Of a DNA stretch of 64,000 nt, positions 8,760-17,515 are shown piece after piece. Position numbers and translations under genes: made by a program. The DNA comes from UBA11524 sp963617205 (GTDB lineage Bacteria; Bacillota; Clostridia; Christensenellales; Aristaeellaceae), in contig CAVEOA010000002.1 in NCBI GenBank assembly GCA_963617205.1, forward strand, positions 130,188 through 194,187, written 5' to 3'. The stretch's first letter is position 1. Every line of letters starts with the position of its first letter. The notes beneath the pieces are model-generated. The model was not told where the DNA came from and searched no databases. It was given only the letters and a program-made list of their open reading frames with translations.

Positions 8760-8791
8760 AGGACTGTCCCCTTGCGAGACAGTCCTTTTTT
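8760..8791 (+). terminator. Rho-independent terminator
   Basis: AGGACTGTC, a nine-base loop and GACAGTCCT are followed by a T run, immediately after the PG-binding lipoprotein. Confidence 0.9.
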
Positions 8792-8809
8792 ATTAGATAG
8801 GAGGGAATC

Positions 8810-9838
8810 ATGCGCAAGCGAATCATCATCCTGCTCACCCTGCTGCTGATGCTGACCGTTTCCCACGCCGAATCGCTCCCCTACGCCGAGGACACGGTGC
8901 TGACTTCGCACACAGCCTCCGCCGCCGAACAAACCCTGCGCGACTACCTCTACCCGCGTCTGCTCGCTCAGGAGGAGGACATTGACCTGCCGAGCGGCAC
9001 GTCCTTTGACCTGCTGAGCCAGACCCTGAACGACCTGACGCGCAGCTACCCGGAGCTTTTCGCCGTTGACATAACCTATACCATCCTCTACGAACGCGCC
9101 GCGCCGGACATTGCCACGGGCGTTCGACCCCAATACCGCTGTACGCTGTCCGAGGCACAGTCCCTCCGAACACAGCTGTTTGAAACGGCGCAGGCATGGC
9201 TGACCGTGACCACCGATCCTGTCGGTCTGCATGACCTGCTGATTTCGCGTGTATCCTATTCGGATGACGCCGCATGGTGCGCAACGGCAGTCGGTGCGCT
9301 GCTGGACGGTCAGGCAAACTGCGAGGGATATGCGCAGGCGCTGACGCTGCTGTACCGGCTTGCAGGCATTCCCTGCGGTCTCATCGAAGGTCAGGCGACA
9401 TCATCCGACGGCGTTACAGCCGCCCACGCATGGAACATCGCCGAAATAGGCGGTGCATGCCTGATTGACGCCTGCTGGGACGATTTGGGCGACCTCGCCG
9501 CGCACTGGTACTTCGCTCTCTCCGCAGAGGAAATGGCCGCAGACCACCAGACAGACGACAGCAGCACCCTGCCGGACACGAGCGCCGCAGTTGGCTACTA
9601 TGTGTCACGCGGATTGACGGCAAACACGCGCAACGAGCTGGAGCCATTTCTTGCACGGCTGCTCGGCGGCGAAACTATCGAAATCGCGCTGTCGGACGAC
9701 CTGTACGCCCAATGCGCCGCCGATCTGAGTCAATTCCTGACCGCGTATCTGGCGCAGACGAACGTGTCCGTTCAGTTCAGCTACAGCCTGTATGCCTTCG
9801 ACCTCCGGCATGTGATGCTTGTTATTCCGTCAGAATAA
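8810..9838 (+). CDS. Secreted transglutaminase-like cysteine protein
   Basis: Exported protein with a transglutaminase/protease fold. A signal peptide (residues 1-20, ending SHA) precedes an N-terminal helical region. The core carries the catalytic triad in order: Cys171 in QANCEGYAQA, His206 in AAHAWNI and Asp220 in CLIDACWDD. Length is 342 residues. Members of this group in Clostridia are often cell-wall associated; the true reaction (hydrolysis or crosslinking) cannot be told from the sequence. AGGAGG lies 6 bases before the ATG. The neighbouring seven-repeat peptidoglycan-binding lipoprotein suggests a cell-envelope role. Confidence 0.8.
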   Translation: MRKRIIILLTLLLMLTVSHAESLPYAEDTVLTSHTASAAEQTLRDYLYPRLLAQEEDIDLPSGTSFDLLSQTLNDLTRSYPELFAVDITYTILYERAAPDIATGVRPQYRCTLSEAQSLRTQLFETAQAWLTVTTDPVGLHDLLISRVSYSDDAAWCATAVGALLDGQANCEGYAQALTLLYRLAGIPCGLIEGQATSSDGVTAAHAWNIAEIGGACLIDACWDDLGDLAAHWYFALSAEEMAADHQTDDSSTLPDTSAAVGYYVSRGLTANTRNELEPFLARLLGGETIEIALSDDLYAQCAADLSQFLTAYLAQTNVSVQFSYSLYAFDLRHVMLVIPSE

Positions 9839-9886
9839 TCAAGCGTCAGGGCAGCAAACACGGCGTGCAAATTGCCAATTTTCCTC

Positions 9887-9915
9887 TTGACATTCCCCTT
9901 TCCTTTTGCTATAAT
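9887..9915 (+). promoter_or_regulatory. Promoter of rplJ-rplL
   Basis: TTGACA and TATAAT, both perfect consensus hexamers, are spaced by 17 bases. The start point should be near 9922, leaving a leader of about 160 bases. Confidence 0.9.
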
Positions 9916-9921
9916 AAGCTA

Positions 9922-10060
9922 CGGTTTTGAAGAAGCCTGTGCCGTAGACAGCCGGTATCCGCAAGGATGTAAAGGAGCTTGCTCCGCCTGCCGAGGTGTG
10001 ATGGATATAGCATGATTTTGCTCGTCCCTTGCACCTGTTGCAAGGGTTTTCTTTTACTTT
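9922..10060 (+). ncRNA. Ribosomal protein L10 leader
   Basis: The structured 5' leader between the promoter and rplJ has the position and features of the L10 leader, to which L10 or the L10-(L12) complex binds to repress its own operon. CCCTTGC (10026-10032) and GCAAGGG (10040-10046) form a hairpin followed by TTTTCTTTT, an attenuator-like terminator just before the rplJ ribosome-binding site. Family assignment rests on context; a covariance-model search would settle it. Confidence 0.75.
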
Positions 10061-10084
10061 CAAACCGTTAAGGAGGTGCAAGAA

Positions 10085-10597
10085 ATGAGCAAGGTGCATG
10101 AGGTAAAGCCCGAGAAGGTTGCAGCTGTTGCCGACATCGTCGAAAAGCTGAAGAATGCCAAGTCTGTGGTGATTTGCAGCTACAGCGGACTGACTGTGGA
10201 GCAGGTGACTGAAATCCGCAAGCAGTGCCGTGAGAACGATACCGCTTACTGCGTCCTCAAGAATCGTCTGGTCCTCCGCGCACTGCAGGAGGTCGGCGTG
10301 TCCGGTCTGGATGATCTGCTCAACGGTCCGAACGCTTTCGTGTTCTCCATGAATGACGCTGTGACCGGTCCGAAGATCATCAACGACTACATCGAAAAGA
10401 ACAAGCTGGAGAGCCTCAAGATTACCGGCGGTCTGCTGGGCACTGAGGTGCTTGATGTCAATGCTGTGAAGCATCTGGCAACCCTGCCGAGCCGCGAGGT
10501 GCTGCTGGCAAAGCTGCTTGGCTGCATGACCAACACCGTGGCGAGCTTCGTCCGCGTGGTCGATGCCATCCGCAAGCAGAAGAACGGCGAGGAATAA
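10085..10597 (+). CDS. rplJ: 50S ribosomal protein L10
   Basis: L10 forms the base of the ribosomal stalk and binds dimers of L7/L12. The 170-residue protein has the family hallmarks: an early VVADIVEKLKNAKSVV-like helix, YSGLTVEQVTEIRKQ, a TAYCVLKNRL segment and a C-terminal helix that binds L7/L12. AGGAGG lies 8 bases before the ATG at 10085. Expression is likely controlled by the upstream leader. It is followed by rplL after 85 bases. Confidence 0.97.
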   Translation: MSKVHEVKPEKVAAVADIVEKLKNAKSVVICSYSGLTVEQVTEIRKQCRENDTAYCVLKNRLVLRALQEVGVSGLDDLLNGPNAFVFSMNDAVTGPKIINDYIEKNKLESLKITGGLLGTEVLDVNAVKHLATLPSREVLLAKLLGCMTNTVASFVRVVDAIRKQKNGEE

Positions 10598-10682
10598 TCT
10601 TCGCTGCATGAGGGTTCGTCCCTCGCACAACCATCAAAACAAACTCAATCCGATATCAACCGAAATAGGAGGCTGAATCAAC

Positions 10683-11066
10683 ATGACTCATGAAGAGATC
10701 ATTGCCGCCGTCGAGTCTATGACGGTGCTGGAGCTGGCCGATCTGGTCAAGGCTATGGAAGAAAAGTTCGGCGTGTCCGCTGCTGCGACCGCTGTTGTTG
10801 CTGGTCCCGCTGCTGGCGCTGCTGCTGCCGCTGTGGAAGAGAAGACCGAGTTCGACGTGGTGCTGAAGTCCTTCGACGCCGCTTCGAAGCTGAAGGTTCT
10901 GAAGCTGGTCCGCGAAGTGTGCGGCCTGGGCCTGAAGGAAGCAAAGGACTTCGTCGAGGCTGTTCCGAACGGCCCGAAGACCGTCAAGGAAGCTCTGCCG
11001 AAGGAAGAAGCCGAGAAGCTGGCTGCCCAGTTCAAGGAAGTCGGCGGCGAGTGCGAAATCAAGTAA
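10683..11066 (+). CDS. rplL: 50S ribosomal protein L7/L12
   Basis: The stalk protein that recruits translation factors. Its N-terminal dimerisation domain (MTVLELADLVKAMEEKFGV) is joined through an Ala-rich hinge (about residues 38-55) to the C-terminal domain with the conserved KLKVLKLVREVCGLGLKEAK helix-loop region. At 127 residues it is of standard length. AGGAGG precedes the ATG, and a strong terminator follows. Confidence 0.97.
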   Translation: MTHEEIIAAVESMTVLELADLVKAMEEKFGVSAAATAVVAGPAAGAAAAAVEEKTEFDVVLKSFDAASKLKVLKLVREVCGLGLKEAKDFVEAVPNGPKTVKEALPKEEAEKLAAQFKEVGGECEIK

Positions 11067-11097
11067 TCTTCGGATTGCTCGAATCGAACTGCAATGC

Positions 11098-11136
11098 AAA
11101 GGGGATTGTCTCATCGCGAGGCAATCCCCTTTTTTT
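11098..11136 (+). terminator. Terminator of rplJ-rplL
   Basis: AAAGGGGATTG pairs with CAATCCCCTTT across a 13-base loop and is followed by a run of T. It may also serve ribF from the other strand, where a shorter T stretch follows. Confidence 0.9.
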
Positions 11137-11144
11137 CTGCATTT

Positions 11145-12062
11145 TTACTGAAGCTGCGCGAAATAGGCTCTGCATTCGTCCGCATCGTGCGAAATCTGAT
11201 TCTTCAGCGCATCGATGTCGTCGAATTTCCGCTCCGGCCGCATGAATTTCAGGAACGTCAGCCGCACCTTCCGCCCGTAGAGCGAAAGAAATTCATCGAG
11301 CACATGCGCCTCGACCGTCACAGGACCATCCGGCACGGTCGGATGACGCCCGACATTCACGACTGCCGGAAAAATGCCGCCGTTCGTCTCCAGATAGCAG
11401 GCATAGACGCCGAACGCAGGCAGCGCCTTGTTCTTCGGGACGCTGATGTTTGCCGTCGGATAGCCCAACGTCCGCCCGAGCTGCTTGCCCTCGGTGACGC
11501 ATCCGGTCATCGTATAGCCGCGTCCGAGCAGGTTGTTGACGCTGTGAATGTCGCCCTGCGCCAGCAGCCGCCGAATCCGCGTAGAGGACACCGTTTCGCC
11601 CTCAATCACGACCTCCGGCACAATCACGGTGCGGAAGCCGTGCTTCTTGCCGTACTCCTTGAGCATTTGCCCGTTGCCGCGTCCACCCGCGCCGAACGTG
11701 AAGTTAAATCCGCAAACAACGACAACCGGCGCGTACACCTCGACCATTTCCGCCATGAAGTCCTCGGGCTCCTGCGCCGCGCGCGCTTTCGTGAAGGTTG
11801 TGACGCACAGCCCATCCACGCCGAAGGACTGCATCACCGCCGCCTTTTCCGGCAGCGTCGTCAGCATCGGCGGCGTCTTCTCCGGTGCAAGCACCTGCAG
11901 CGGATGCGGCGAAAACGTGCATACCGCCAGCGGATAGACCATCTCCTGCGCCAGCTCATCGCCGCGCATCAGCAGCGCCTGATGACCGCGATGCACGCCG
12001 TCAAACATACCCAGCACCAGCACGCACGGGTTCAGCCGCTTAGGGTCACGGATGATTCGCAT
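11145..12062 (-). CDS. ribF: Bifunctional riboflavin kinase / FAD synthetase
   Basis: Converts riboflavin to FMN and then FAD. The N-terminal nucleotidyltransferase domain shows LGMFDGVHRGHQALL and SSTRIRRLLAQGDI; the C-terminal kinase domain shows GRTLGYPTANISVP and a late VEAHVLDE segment. The ATG at 12062 (GGAGG 5-6 bases upstream) lies inside the end of truB, a 17-base overlap, giving 305 residues. It is the last gene of the rimP-nusA-infB-rbfA-truB-ribF series. Confidence 0.95.
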   Translation of the reverse strand: MRIIRDPKRLNPCVLVLGMFDGVHRGHQALLMRGDELAQEMVYPLAVCTFSPHPLQVLAPEKTPPMLTTLPEKAAVMQSFGVDGLCVTTFTKARAAQEPEDFMAEMVEVYAPVVVVCGFNFTFGAGGRGNGQMLKEYGKKHGFRTVIVPEVVIEGETVSSTRIRRLLAQGDIHSVNNLLGRGYTMTGCVTEGKQLGRTLGYPTANISVPKNKALPAFGVYACYLETNGGIFPAVVNVGRHPTVPDGPVTVEAHVLDEFLSLYGRKVRLTFLKFMRPERKFDDIDALKNQISHDADECRAYFAQLQ

Positions 12063-12960
12063 AGTTTTCCTCCTTGTCCGGCGGAAAGACGCATCGCCAG
12101 ATGAGCTCGTCCTGCTCCCTTGCCGCAATGCCCCGGAATTGATTGCGCAAATAAATGCGCGCCGCCGCGCCGGATTGCAGCTGCTCTGCACCCTTCAATG
12201 CACGGATGGGCAGCTTCACGCCGTTGACAACCTGCTTTTCAAGGGAAGCCGGCGCATCCAGCCGCACCATGTGCCCGATGCCGATATCCATGGGCAGAAG
12301 CGCAAGCGTCCCATTCTGCTGATGCTGGGCAATTTCCTCCAGCGTCATGGCAGTATCAAGCGTGAACACGCCGCTCTGTGCCCGAAGCAGAAACCGCATG
12401 TGCGCCGGACAGCCGGTCAATTTGCCCAAATCATCGCAAATGGAGCGAATATACGTGCCTCGACCGCAGCGGATTGTCATGCGTACGCCGTGCCCCGCCG
12501 TTTCCTCATGCACATCAATGGAGGACACGTGCACGGTGCGCACGGGCGCTTCGACCTGTTCGCCGTCACGTGCACGCTCGTAAAGCGGCTTGCCGTCCTG
12601 CTTGATAGCGCTGTAGACGCTCGGACGCTGCTCGATGTCGCCGACGAGATGGGTGACTGCCTCGCGCACCTGCCCGATGGTCGGATAATTGCTGCCCGTT
12701 TCGATGACGCGCCCTGTCGCATCCTGCGTATCCGTCGCAGCCCCGAAGGCGCATTCCGCCACGTACGTTTTTTCCTTGTCCACCAGATAATCAAACAGCC
12801 GCGCCGCACGCCCGAGCATCACCGGCAGCACACCGGATGCCTCCGGGTCGAGCGTTCCGGCATGTCCGACATGCTTCTCGCCTGTCATGCGCTTCACATA
12901 GCCAACAACGGCGGCGCTCGTCATCCCCGGCGGCTTGAGGACATTCAAAAAGCCGTTCAT
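12046..12960 (-). CDS. truB: tRNA pseudouridine55 synthase
   Basis: Makes pseudouridine 55 in the T-loop of tRNAs. The N-terminus MNGFLNVLKPPGMTS and the catalytic motif GHAGTLDPEASGVLP, with Asp38 as nucleophile, identify the family, followed by the RCGRGTYIRSICDDLG RNA-binding segment. The start overlaps the rbfA stop by four bases and the end overlaps ribF by 17, so the three are translationally coupled. Confidence 0.96.
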   Translation of the reverse strand: MNGFLNVLKPPGMTSAAVVGYVKRMTGEKHVGHAGTLDPEASGVLPVMLGRAARLFDYLVDKEKTYVAECAFGAATDTQDATGRVIETGSNYPTIGQVREAVTHLVGDIEQRPSVYSAIKQDGKPLYERARDGEQVEAPVRTVHVSSIDVHEETAGHGVRMTIRCGRGTYIRSICDDLGKLTGCPAHMRFLLRAQSGVFTLDTAMTLEEIAQHQQNGTLALLPMDIGIGHMVRLDAPASLEKQVVNGVKLPIRALKGAEQLQSGAAARIYLRNQFRGIAAREQDELIWRCVFPPDKEENYANHP

Positions 12961-13334
12961 GCCTGCGGTTCTTCCTCTTCGCGGTCAGGCTCATTCTTGC
13001 GCGCTTCCGCCAGCACCTGCGCGATATGCACGCCATAGGCGATGTTCTGATCGCTGACGAATTGCAGCTCCGGCGCGGTGCGGATGAGCATCTGATGGCC
13101 AAGCTCGCGGCGGATAAAGCCCGCGGCGTTCTTGAGCGCCTTCATGAGCGGCTCGCGAAGGTCATCCTCAAGAACGGAAACGTAGATTTTGGCGTAACGG
13201 AGGTCGCGGGTAACGTCCGCACGGGTCACGGAAAAGGTGCCTGTGACGCGCGGATCGTTCACATCATCGCGGATGATGCGGTCGACCTCGCGGCGCAGCT
13301 CCTCGGAAATTCGGTCAATGCGTTGATAGCTCAT
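12957..13334 (-). CDS. rbfA: Ribosome-binding factor A
   Basis: Small KH-fold factor for 30S maturation. The sequence SYQRIDRISEELRREVDRII, the DPRV segment, YAKIYVSVL and a LGHQMLIRTAPELQF stretch are typical; the tail is acidic. GGAGG lies before the ATG at 13334 (126 residues). Its upstream neighbour on the strand, infB, is separated by about 640 bases of repeats, so rbfA may have its own promoter or depend on read-through of structured RNA. Confidence 0.93.
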   Translation of the reverse strand: MSYQRIDRISEELRREVDRIIRDDVNDPRVTGTFSVTRADVTRDLRYAKIYVSVLEDDLREPLMKALKNAAGFIRRELGHQMLIRTAPELQFVSDQNIAYGVHIAQVLAEARKNEPDREEEEPQA

Positions 13335-13339
13335 TGTAT

Positions 13340-13960
13340 CCTCCTGATCATAAAGGTTCAAAAGGGTCGATGACCCTTCGCAATGCACTTTTCCGCAGTA
13401 GGTGGGGAATGCGGCTAATTATTCTGTTTGCATCCGAAGGGGTTTAAGAAAGAATCAGACGAAGTCTGCGAACGGAAAACCCCCTTGTTAGTGGATACGA
13501 GCAGGGGCTTTGCGCTCGCCCCTGCACCCTTCGCAATGCGCTTTTCCGCAGTATGTGGGGAATGCGGCTAATTATCTTGTTTGCATCCGAAGGGGTTTAA
13601 GAAAAAATCAGACGAAGTCTGCGAGCGGAAAGCCCCCTTGGGCAGGGAGTTTCGCATCTGCGGATGCGAGCAGGGGCTTTGCGCTCGCCCCTGCACCCTT
13701 CGCAATGCGCTTTTCCATAATAAGTGGGTAAAGTGACTTTTTTACCGTAATAGGTGGGAAATGCGGCTTTTTCTCGTTTGCCAAGGCACAACGATGAAGA
13801 TATTATCCTGTATGCAGCCGAAGGGGTTTGAGAAAGAATCAGACGAAGTCTGCGAATGGAAAGCCCCCTTGCAAGGGGCTGAAAAACGGACGAAGCCCAC
13901 CGCAGCGATGAAGCGAAAAAAGGAGGCAGGGAAAGCCATCTGAAATTGACTTTACCCAAC
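13340..13960. repeat. Repeat island inside the infB-rbfA operon
   Basis: About 620 bases without a gene, made of three partly degenerate copies of one module set: CCCTTCGCAATGCGCTTTTCC, GTGGGGAATGCGGCTAATTA, TGCATCCGAAGGGGTTTAAG, CAGACGAAGTCTG (13456-13468, 13609-13621, 13840-13852), then GGAAAGCCCCCTTG. Copies two and three begin with CAGGGGCTTTGCGCTCGCCCCTG stems at about 13502 and 13671. The palindrome AGCCCCCTTGCAAGGGGCT lies at about 13862-13880. Short frames here follow the repeats and are not genes. Confidence 0.85.
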
Positions 13961-13974
13961 CTCCGTTGATGCGA

Positions 13975-16900
13975 TTAGCGCGGGATTTCCTCCATGATAA
14001 AGCACTCGACGACATCGCCTTCCTTGATGTCGTTGTGCCCCTCCAGGCTCATGCCGCACTCAAAGCCGGCAGCCATGTCCTTGACGTCTTCCTTGTAGTG
14101 CTTGAGGCTGCTGAGCTTGCCCTCGAAAACAACGACGTTCTCGCGCAGCAGACGCACCTGCGCGTTGCGCTGCACCTTGCCGTCGGTCACGTAGCAACCG
14201 GCAATCACGCCGGCACCGGTAATCTTGAACACGCTGCGAACCTCTGCGTGACCCAGCAGCACCTCGCGGTACTCGGGCGCAAGCAGACCCTTCATCGCCA
14301 GCTCCATGTCCTCAATCGCCTTGTAAATGACGGTGTACAGGCGTACATCGACCTTCTCGTGCTCCGCCGCTTCACGCGCAGAGGCGTCCGGACGGATGTT
14401 GAAGCCGATGATGATGGCGTTGAACGCGCTGGCGAGGTTGACATCGTCCTTGGTGATTGCACCGGCCGCGCTGTGCAGCACGTGCACCTTGACCTCGTCG
14501 CTGCTGAGCTTCTCCATCGCCTGCTTGACTGCCTCGACAGAGCCCTGCACGTCTGCCTTGATAATCAAGTTCAGCGTCGTTTGCTTGCCGCTCTCCATGT
14601 TGGAGAACATGTTCTCGAGGCTGACCTTCGCCATCGATGCCTCGCGCGCAGCCTTGAGCTTCGCCTTGCGTTCCTCGGCGACCTGACGGGACAGGCGATC
14701 GTCGCCGACAGCCTGCATTTCGTCGCCTGCGGACGGCACTTCGTCAAAGCCCATGATTTCCACAGGCGTTGACGGACCGGCTTCCTTGACCTTCTCGCCG
14801 CGGTCGTTAATCAGCGCACGGACACGGCCGCTTGCCAGACCCGCGATGATGTTGTCGCCGACATGCAGCGTACCGTTCTGCATCAGCACGGTGGCCAGCG
14901 GACCACGCGCCTTGTCCAGCTTCGCCTCGATGATGACGCCGCGACCCAGACGATTCGGGTTTGCGCGCAGCTCCATGGTGTCCGCCTGCAGCAGAATCAT
15001 TTCGAGCAGCTCATCGACGCCCTCGCCGGTCTTTGCGGAAACGGGGCACATAATCGTGTCGCCGCCCCAATCCTCGCAGACGATGCCGTACTTTGTCAGG
15101 TCGGTCTTGACGCGCTCGGCGTCCGCATCCGGCTTATCCATCTTGTTGATGGCGACAATGATCGGCACCTCGGCGGCCTTGGCATGGTTGATGGCTTCGA
15201 TGGTCTGCGGCATGACGGAATCGTCCGCGGCAACCACCAGCACGGCGATGTCCGTCGCCTGAGCGCCGCGGGCACGCATGGCGGTGAACGCCTCGTGACC
15301 GGGGGTATCCAGGAACGTGATGTCGCGGCCGTTCATCTTGACCGTGTATGCACCGATGTGCTGCGTAATGCCGCCAGCCTCGCCTGCGGTGACGCGGCTC
15401 TTGCGGATGTAGTCCAGCAGGGACGTCTTGCCGTGGTCAACGTGACCCATAATCGTCACGACCGGCGGACGCGTCTCGAGGTTCTCTTCAGCGTCATCGA
15501 AGTTCTCCGCGGTCAGCTGGTCTTCAGCGGTGACCTCGGGCTTCTTCTCCAGCGTGATGTCAAAGTCAGCGCACACCAGCGATGCGGTATCAAAGTCAAT
15601 CTCGCTGTTGATGGTCGCCATGTTGCCCAGCAGGAACAGCTTCTTGATGATTTCCGCGCTCGTCTTGCCGATTTTCTCGCACAGGTCGCGGACGACAATC
15701 GTATCGCCGTTCATGTACGCATGCTCAATCTTGATGGGCGCCATCATCTGCTGCGCGGACGGCTTTTTCATGCGGCTGCGCTTACCGCCGCGCACCACAT
15801 CGTCGTCATATCCGCTATAGCCCGCGTCACGGCTGAGCTGCTTGCGGTTGCGCGCCACATGCTCCGGGTCGTGCTGACGGACGTAGTTCTTCTTGTTCGG
15901 ATCGTAGTTGGAGACGCGCTCCTTGCCCATGCTCGGCGTGATATCCGGCACAGACGGCTTCTGACGACCCATGCCGGCGCCTGCGGGACGACCGTTCCCC
16001 GGACGGGGCTGCATGCCGCCCTGCGGACGTGCGCCCTGCGCACCCTGCGGACGCGCGATGAACGGACCGTTGCCGCCCTGACGCGGCTGGAACGTGCCGT
16101 TTGCCGGACGATTGCCCGGTGCGCCCTGCGGACGTGCGATGAACGGACCGTTGCCGCCCTGCGGACGCTGGCCCTGCTGCCCCTGAGCACCCTGCGGACG
16201 CGCGATGAACGGACCGTTGCCGCCCTGACGCGGCTGGAACGTGCCGTTTGCCGGACGATTGCCCTGCGGACGCTGTCCCTGCTGCACCTGTCCCTGCGGA
16301 CGCGGCTGCACGGGACGCGGCGGGCGAATGACGTTCGGTGCAAGCCCGACCGGCTTCTGCGGAAGCGCCTGACCGGCACGCGAAATAATCTGACCAATGG
16401 CAGGCTTCTTCGGCGCTTCCTCGGTTTTGGGTGAATCACCCTTGGGGGAATCCCCCTTGGGGGCGTCAGCCTTGGGGGAATCGGCTTTGGGTGCATCAGC
16501 CTTGGGGGCGTCAGCCTTGGGAGAATCCACCTTGGGTGAATCACTCTTGACCTCTGCCTTGGCTTCGGGCTTCGCAGTCTCCTGCTTCGCCTCGTTCTTC
16601 TGCGCGGGCTTCGGTGCTTCTGCCTTCTGCACGGGCTTTGCAGTCTCCTGCTTCGCCTCGTTCTTCTGCACGGCTTTTAGTGCTTCTGCCTTCTGCGCGG
16701 GCTTTGCAGCTTCCTGCTTCATTTCGCTCTTCTGCGCGGACTTCGGCGCTTCTGCCTTCTGCACAGGCTTGACCTCTGCCTTGGGCGCATCACTCAAGGG
16801 GGAATCCGCCTTGGTGGAATCCGCCTTGGCAGAATCTGCCTTGGTGGGATCTGCCTTGGCTTCAGCCTGCTTTTCATTCGCCTTGAGGGCAGCGTTCACG

Positions 16901-17145
16901 GCAGCCTGTTCCTCCGCGTCGAGCATAACGTAGGCCTTGGAATGGTCGGAAATGCGCTTTTCCGCCTCTGCGCGCTTTTCCTGCTCCGCCTGCGCGTTGC
17001 GGGTCTTGACAAACTCGTTTTCGAGCGCACGCAGCGACTTCGCCAATCCGTCCGCTCCCTGACGAACACGAGAGGCGTCATCACGCACCTTCACGGCATC
17101 CGTCATCAGTTCCTTGATTGAATCCTTCAGTTTCACCTTCGTCAT
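13975..17145 (-). CDS. infB: Translation initiation factor IF-2
   Basis: GTPase that brings initiator tRNA to the 30S subunit. The C-terminal half is canonical: VTIMGHVDHGKTSLLDYIRKS, DTPGHEAFTAMRARGAQ, NKMDKPDAD and SAKTGEGVDEL, followed by domains II to IV. At 1056 residues it is long for the family because of an N-terminal linker of about 350 residues: an initial coiled helix, then Lys-Ala-Asp/Ser-Pro and Ala-Glu-Ala-Pro-Lys repeats, then a Gly/Pro/Gln/Arg-rich segment repeating GGNGPFIARPQGA. The start overlaps the ylxQ stop by four bases. Confidence 0.97.
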   Translation of the reverse strand: MTKVKLKDSIKELMTDAVKVRDDASRVRQGADGLAKSLRALENEFVKTRNAQAEQEKRAEAEKRISDHSKAYVMLDAEEQAAVNAALKANEKQAEAKADPTKADSAKADSTKADSPLSDAPKAEVKPVQKAEAPKSAQKSEMKQEAAKPAQKAEALKAVQKNEAKQETAKPVQKAEAPKPAQKNEAKQETAKPEAKAEVKSDSPKVDSPKADAPKADAPKADSPKADAPKGDSPKGDSPKTEEAPKKPAIGQIISRAGQALPQKPVGLAPNVIRPPRPVQPRPQGQVQQGQRPQGNRPANGTFQPRQGGNGPFIARPQGAQGQQGQRPQGGNGPFIARPQGAPGNRPANGTFQPRQGGNGPFIARPQGAQGARPQGGMQPRPGNGRPAGAGMGRQKPSVPDITPSMGKERVSNYDPNKKNYVRQHDPEHVARNRKQLSRDAGYSGYDDDVVRGGKRSRMKKPSAQQMMAPIKIEHAYMNGDTIVVRDLCEKIGKTSAEIIKKLFLLGNMATINSEIDFDTASLVCADFDITLEKKPEVTAEDQLTAENFDDAEENLETRPPVVTIMGHVDHGKTSLLDYIRKSRVTAGEAGGITQHIGAYTVKMNGRDITFLDTPGHEAFTAMRARGAQATDIAVLVVAADDSVMPQTIEAINHAKAAEVPIIVAINKMDKPDADAERVKTDLTKYGIVCEDWGGDTIMCPVSAKTGEGVDELLEMILLQADTMELRANPNRLGRGVIIEAKLDKARGPLATVLMQNGTLHVGDNIIAGLASGRVRALINDRGEKVKEAGPSTPVEIMGFDEVPSAGDEMQAVGDDRLSRQVAEERKAKLKAAREASMAKVSLENMFSNMESGKQTTLNLIIKADVQGSVEAVKQAMEKLSSDEVKVHVLHSAAGAITKDDVNLASAFNAIIIGFNIRPDASAREAAEHEKVDVRLYTVIYKAIEDMELAMKGLLAPEYREVLLGHAEVRSVFKITGAGVIAGCYVTDGKVQRNAQVRLLRENVVVFEGKLSSLKHYKEDVKDMAAGFECGMSLEGHNDIKEGDVVECFIMEEIPR

Positions 17146-17510
17146 TCGACGCTTGCACCCCCGCCATGATTTTCCGATTTGATTGATTGTCCAAGCTTCC
17201 CGTGTGCATCCTCGTGAAGATTCTGCCTGATTTGCTCCGCCAGACCGCCCTGCGCAACCGCCATGGCTACCCCCGGACGACCTGTCGCTTCATGAAGGAG
17301 ACCCTGCGGCAGCATTGCCAGCAACACATGATTGTGTTCGCAAGCGCCGCGGTATTTATCCTGAGTGGCTTGAGACGCGCCGCTGTCGAGCAGCAGAATC
17401 GCGCAGCTCCCGCCACGAATGCTTTTCAGGCAGCCATCCTCACCGAAGGTCGCCTGTCGTGCCCGCACGCACAGTCCCATCAGACCGCGCAGCTTATCCT
17501 CTCTCTGCAT
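17142..17510 (-). CDS. YlxQ-type L7Ae-like RNA-binding protein
   Basis: Small L7Ae/L30e/S12e/Gadd45-fold protein found between ylxR and infB in Firmicutes; thought to bind kink-turn RNA. MQREDKLRGLMGLCVRARQA, FGEDGCLKSIRGGSCAILLLD and the NHVLLAMLP stretch fit the family. An open frame extends far upstream but overlaps rnpM, so the start is placed at the ATG 17510; the GGAGG is about 13 bases away, and a CTG codon at 17519 is the only closer alternative. About 122 residues. Confidence 0.85.
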   Translation of the reverse strand: MQREDKLRGLMGLCVRARQATFGEDGCLKSIRGGSCAILLLDSGASQATQDKYRGACEHNHVLLAMLPQGLLHEATGRPGVAMAVAQGGLAEQIRQNLHEDAHGKLGQSIKSENHGGGASVE

Positions 17511-17515
17511 CTGCG

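Noticed and set aside
13510..13959. Short frames in the 13.5-kb island
   Set aside because: Generated by the repeats; no start signals and no conserved protein.
14863..16434. 523-codon plus-strand frame opposite infB
   Set aside because: Arg/His/Leu-rich translation of the antisense strand of a certain gene; no start signal and no domain.
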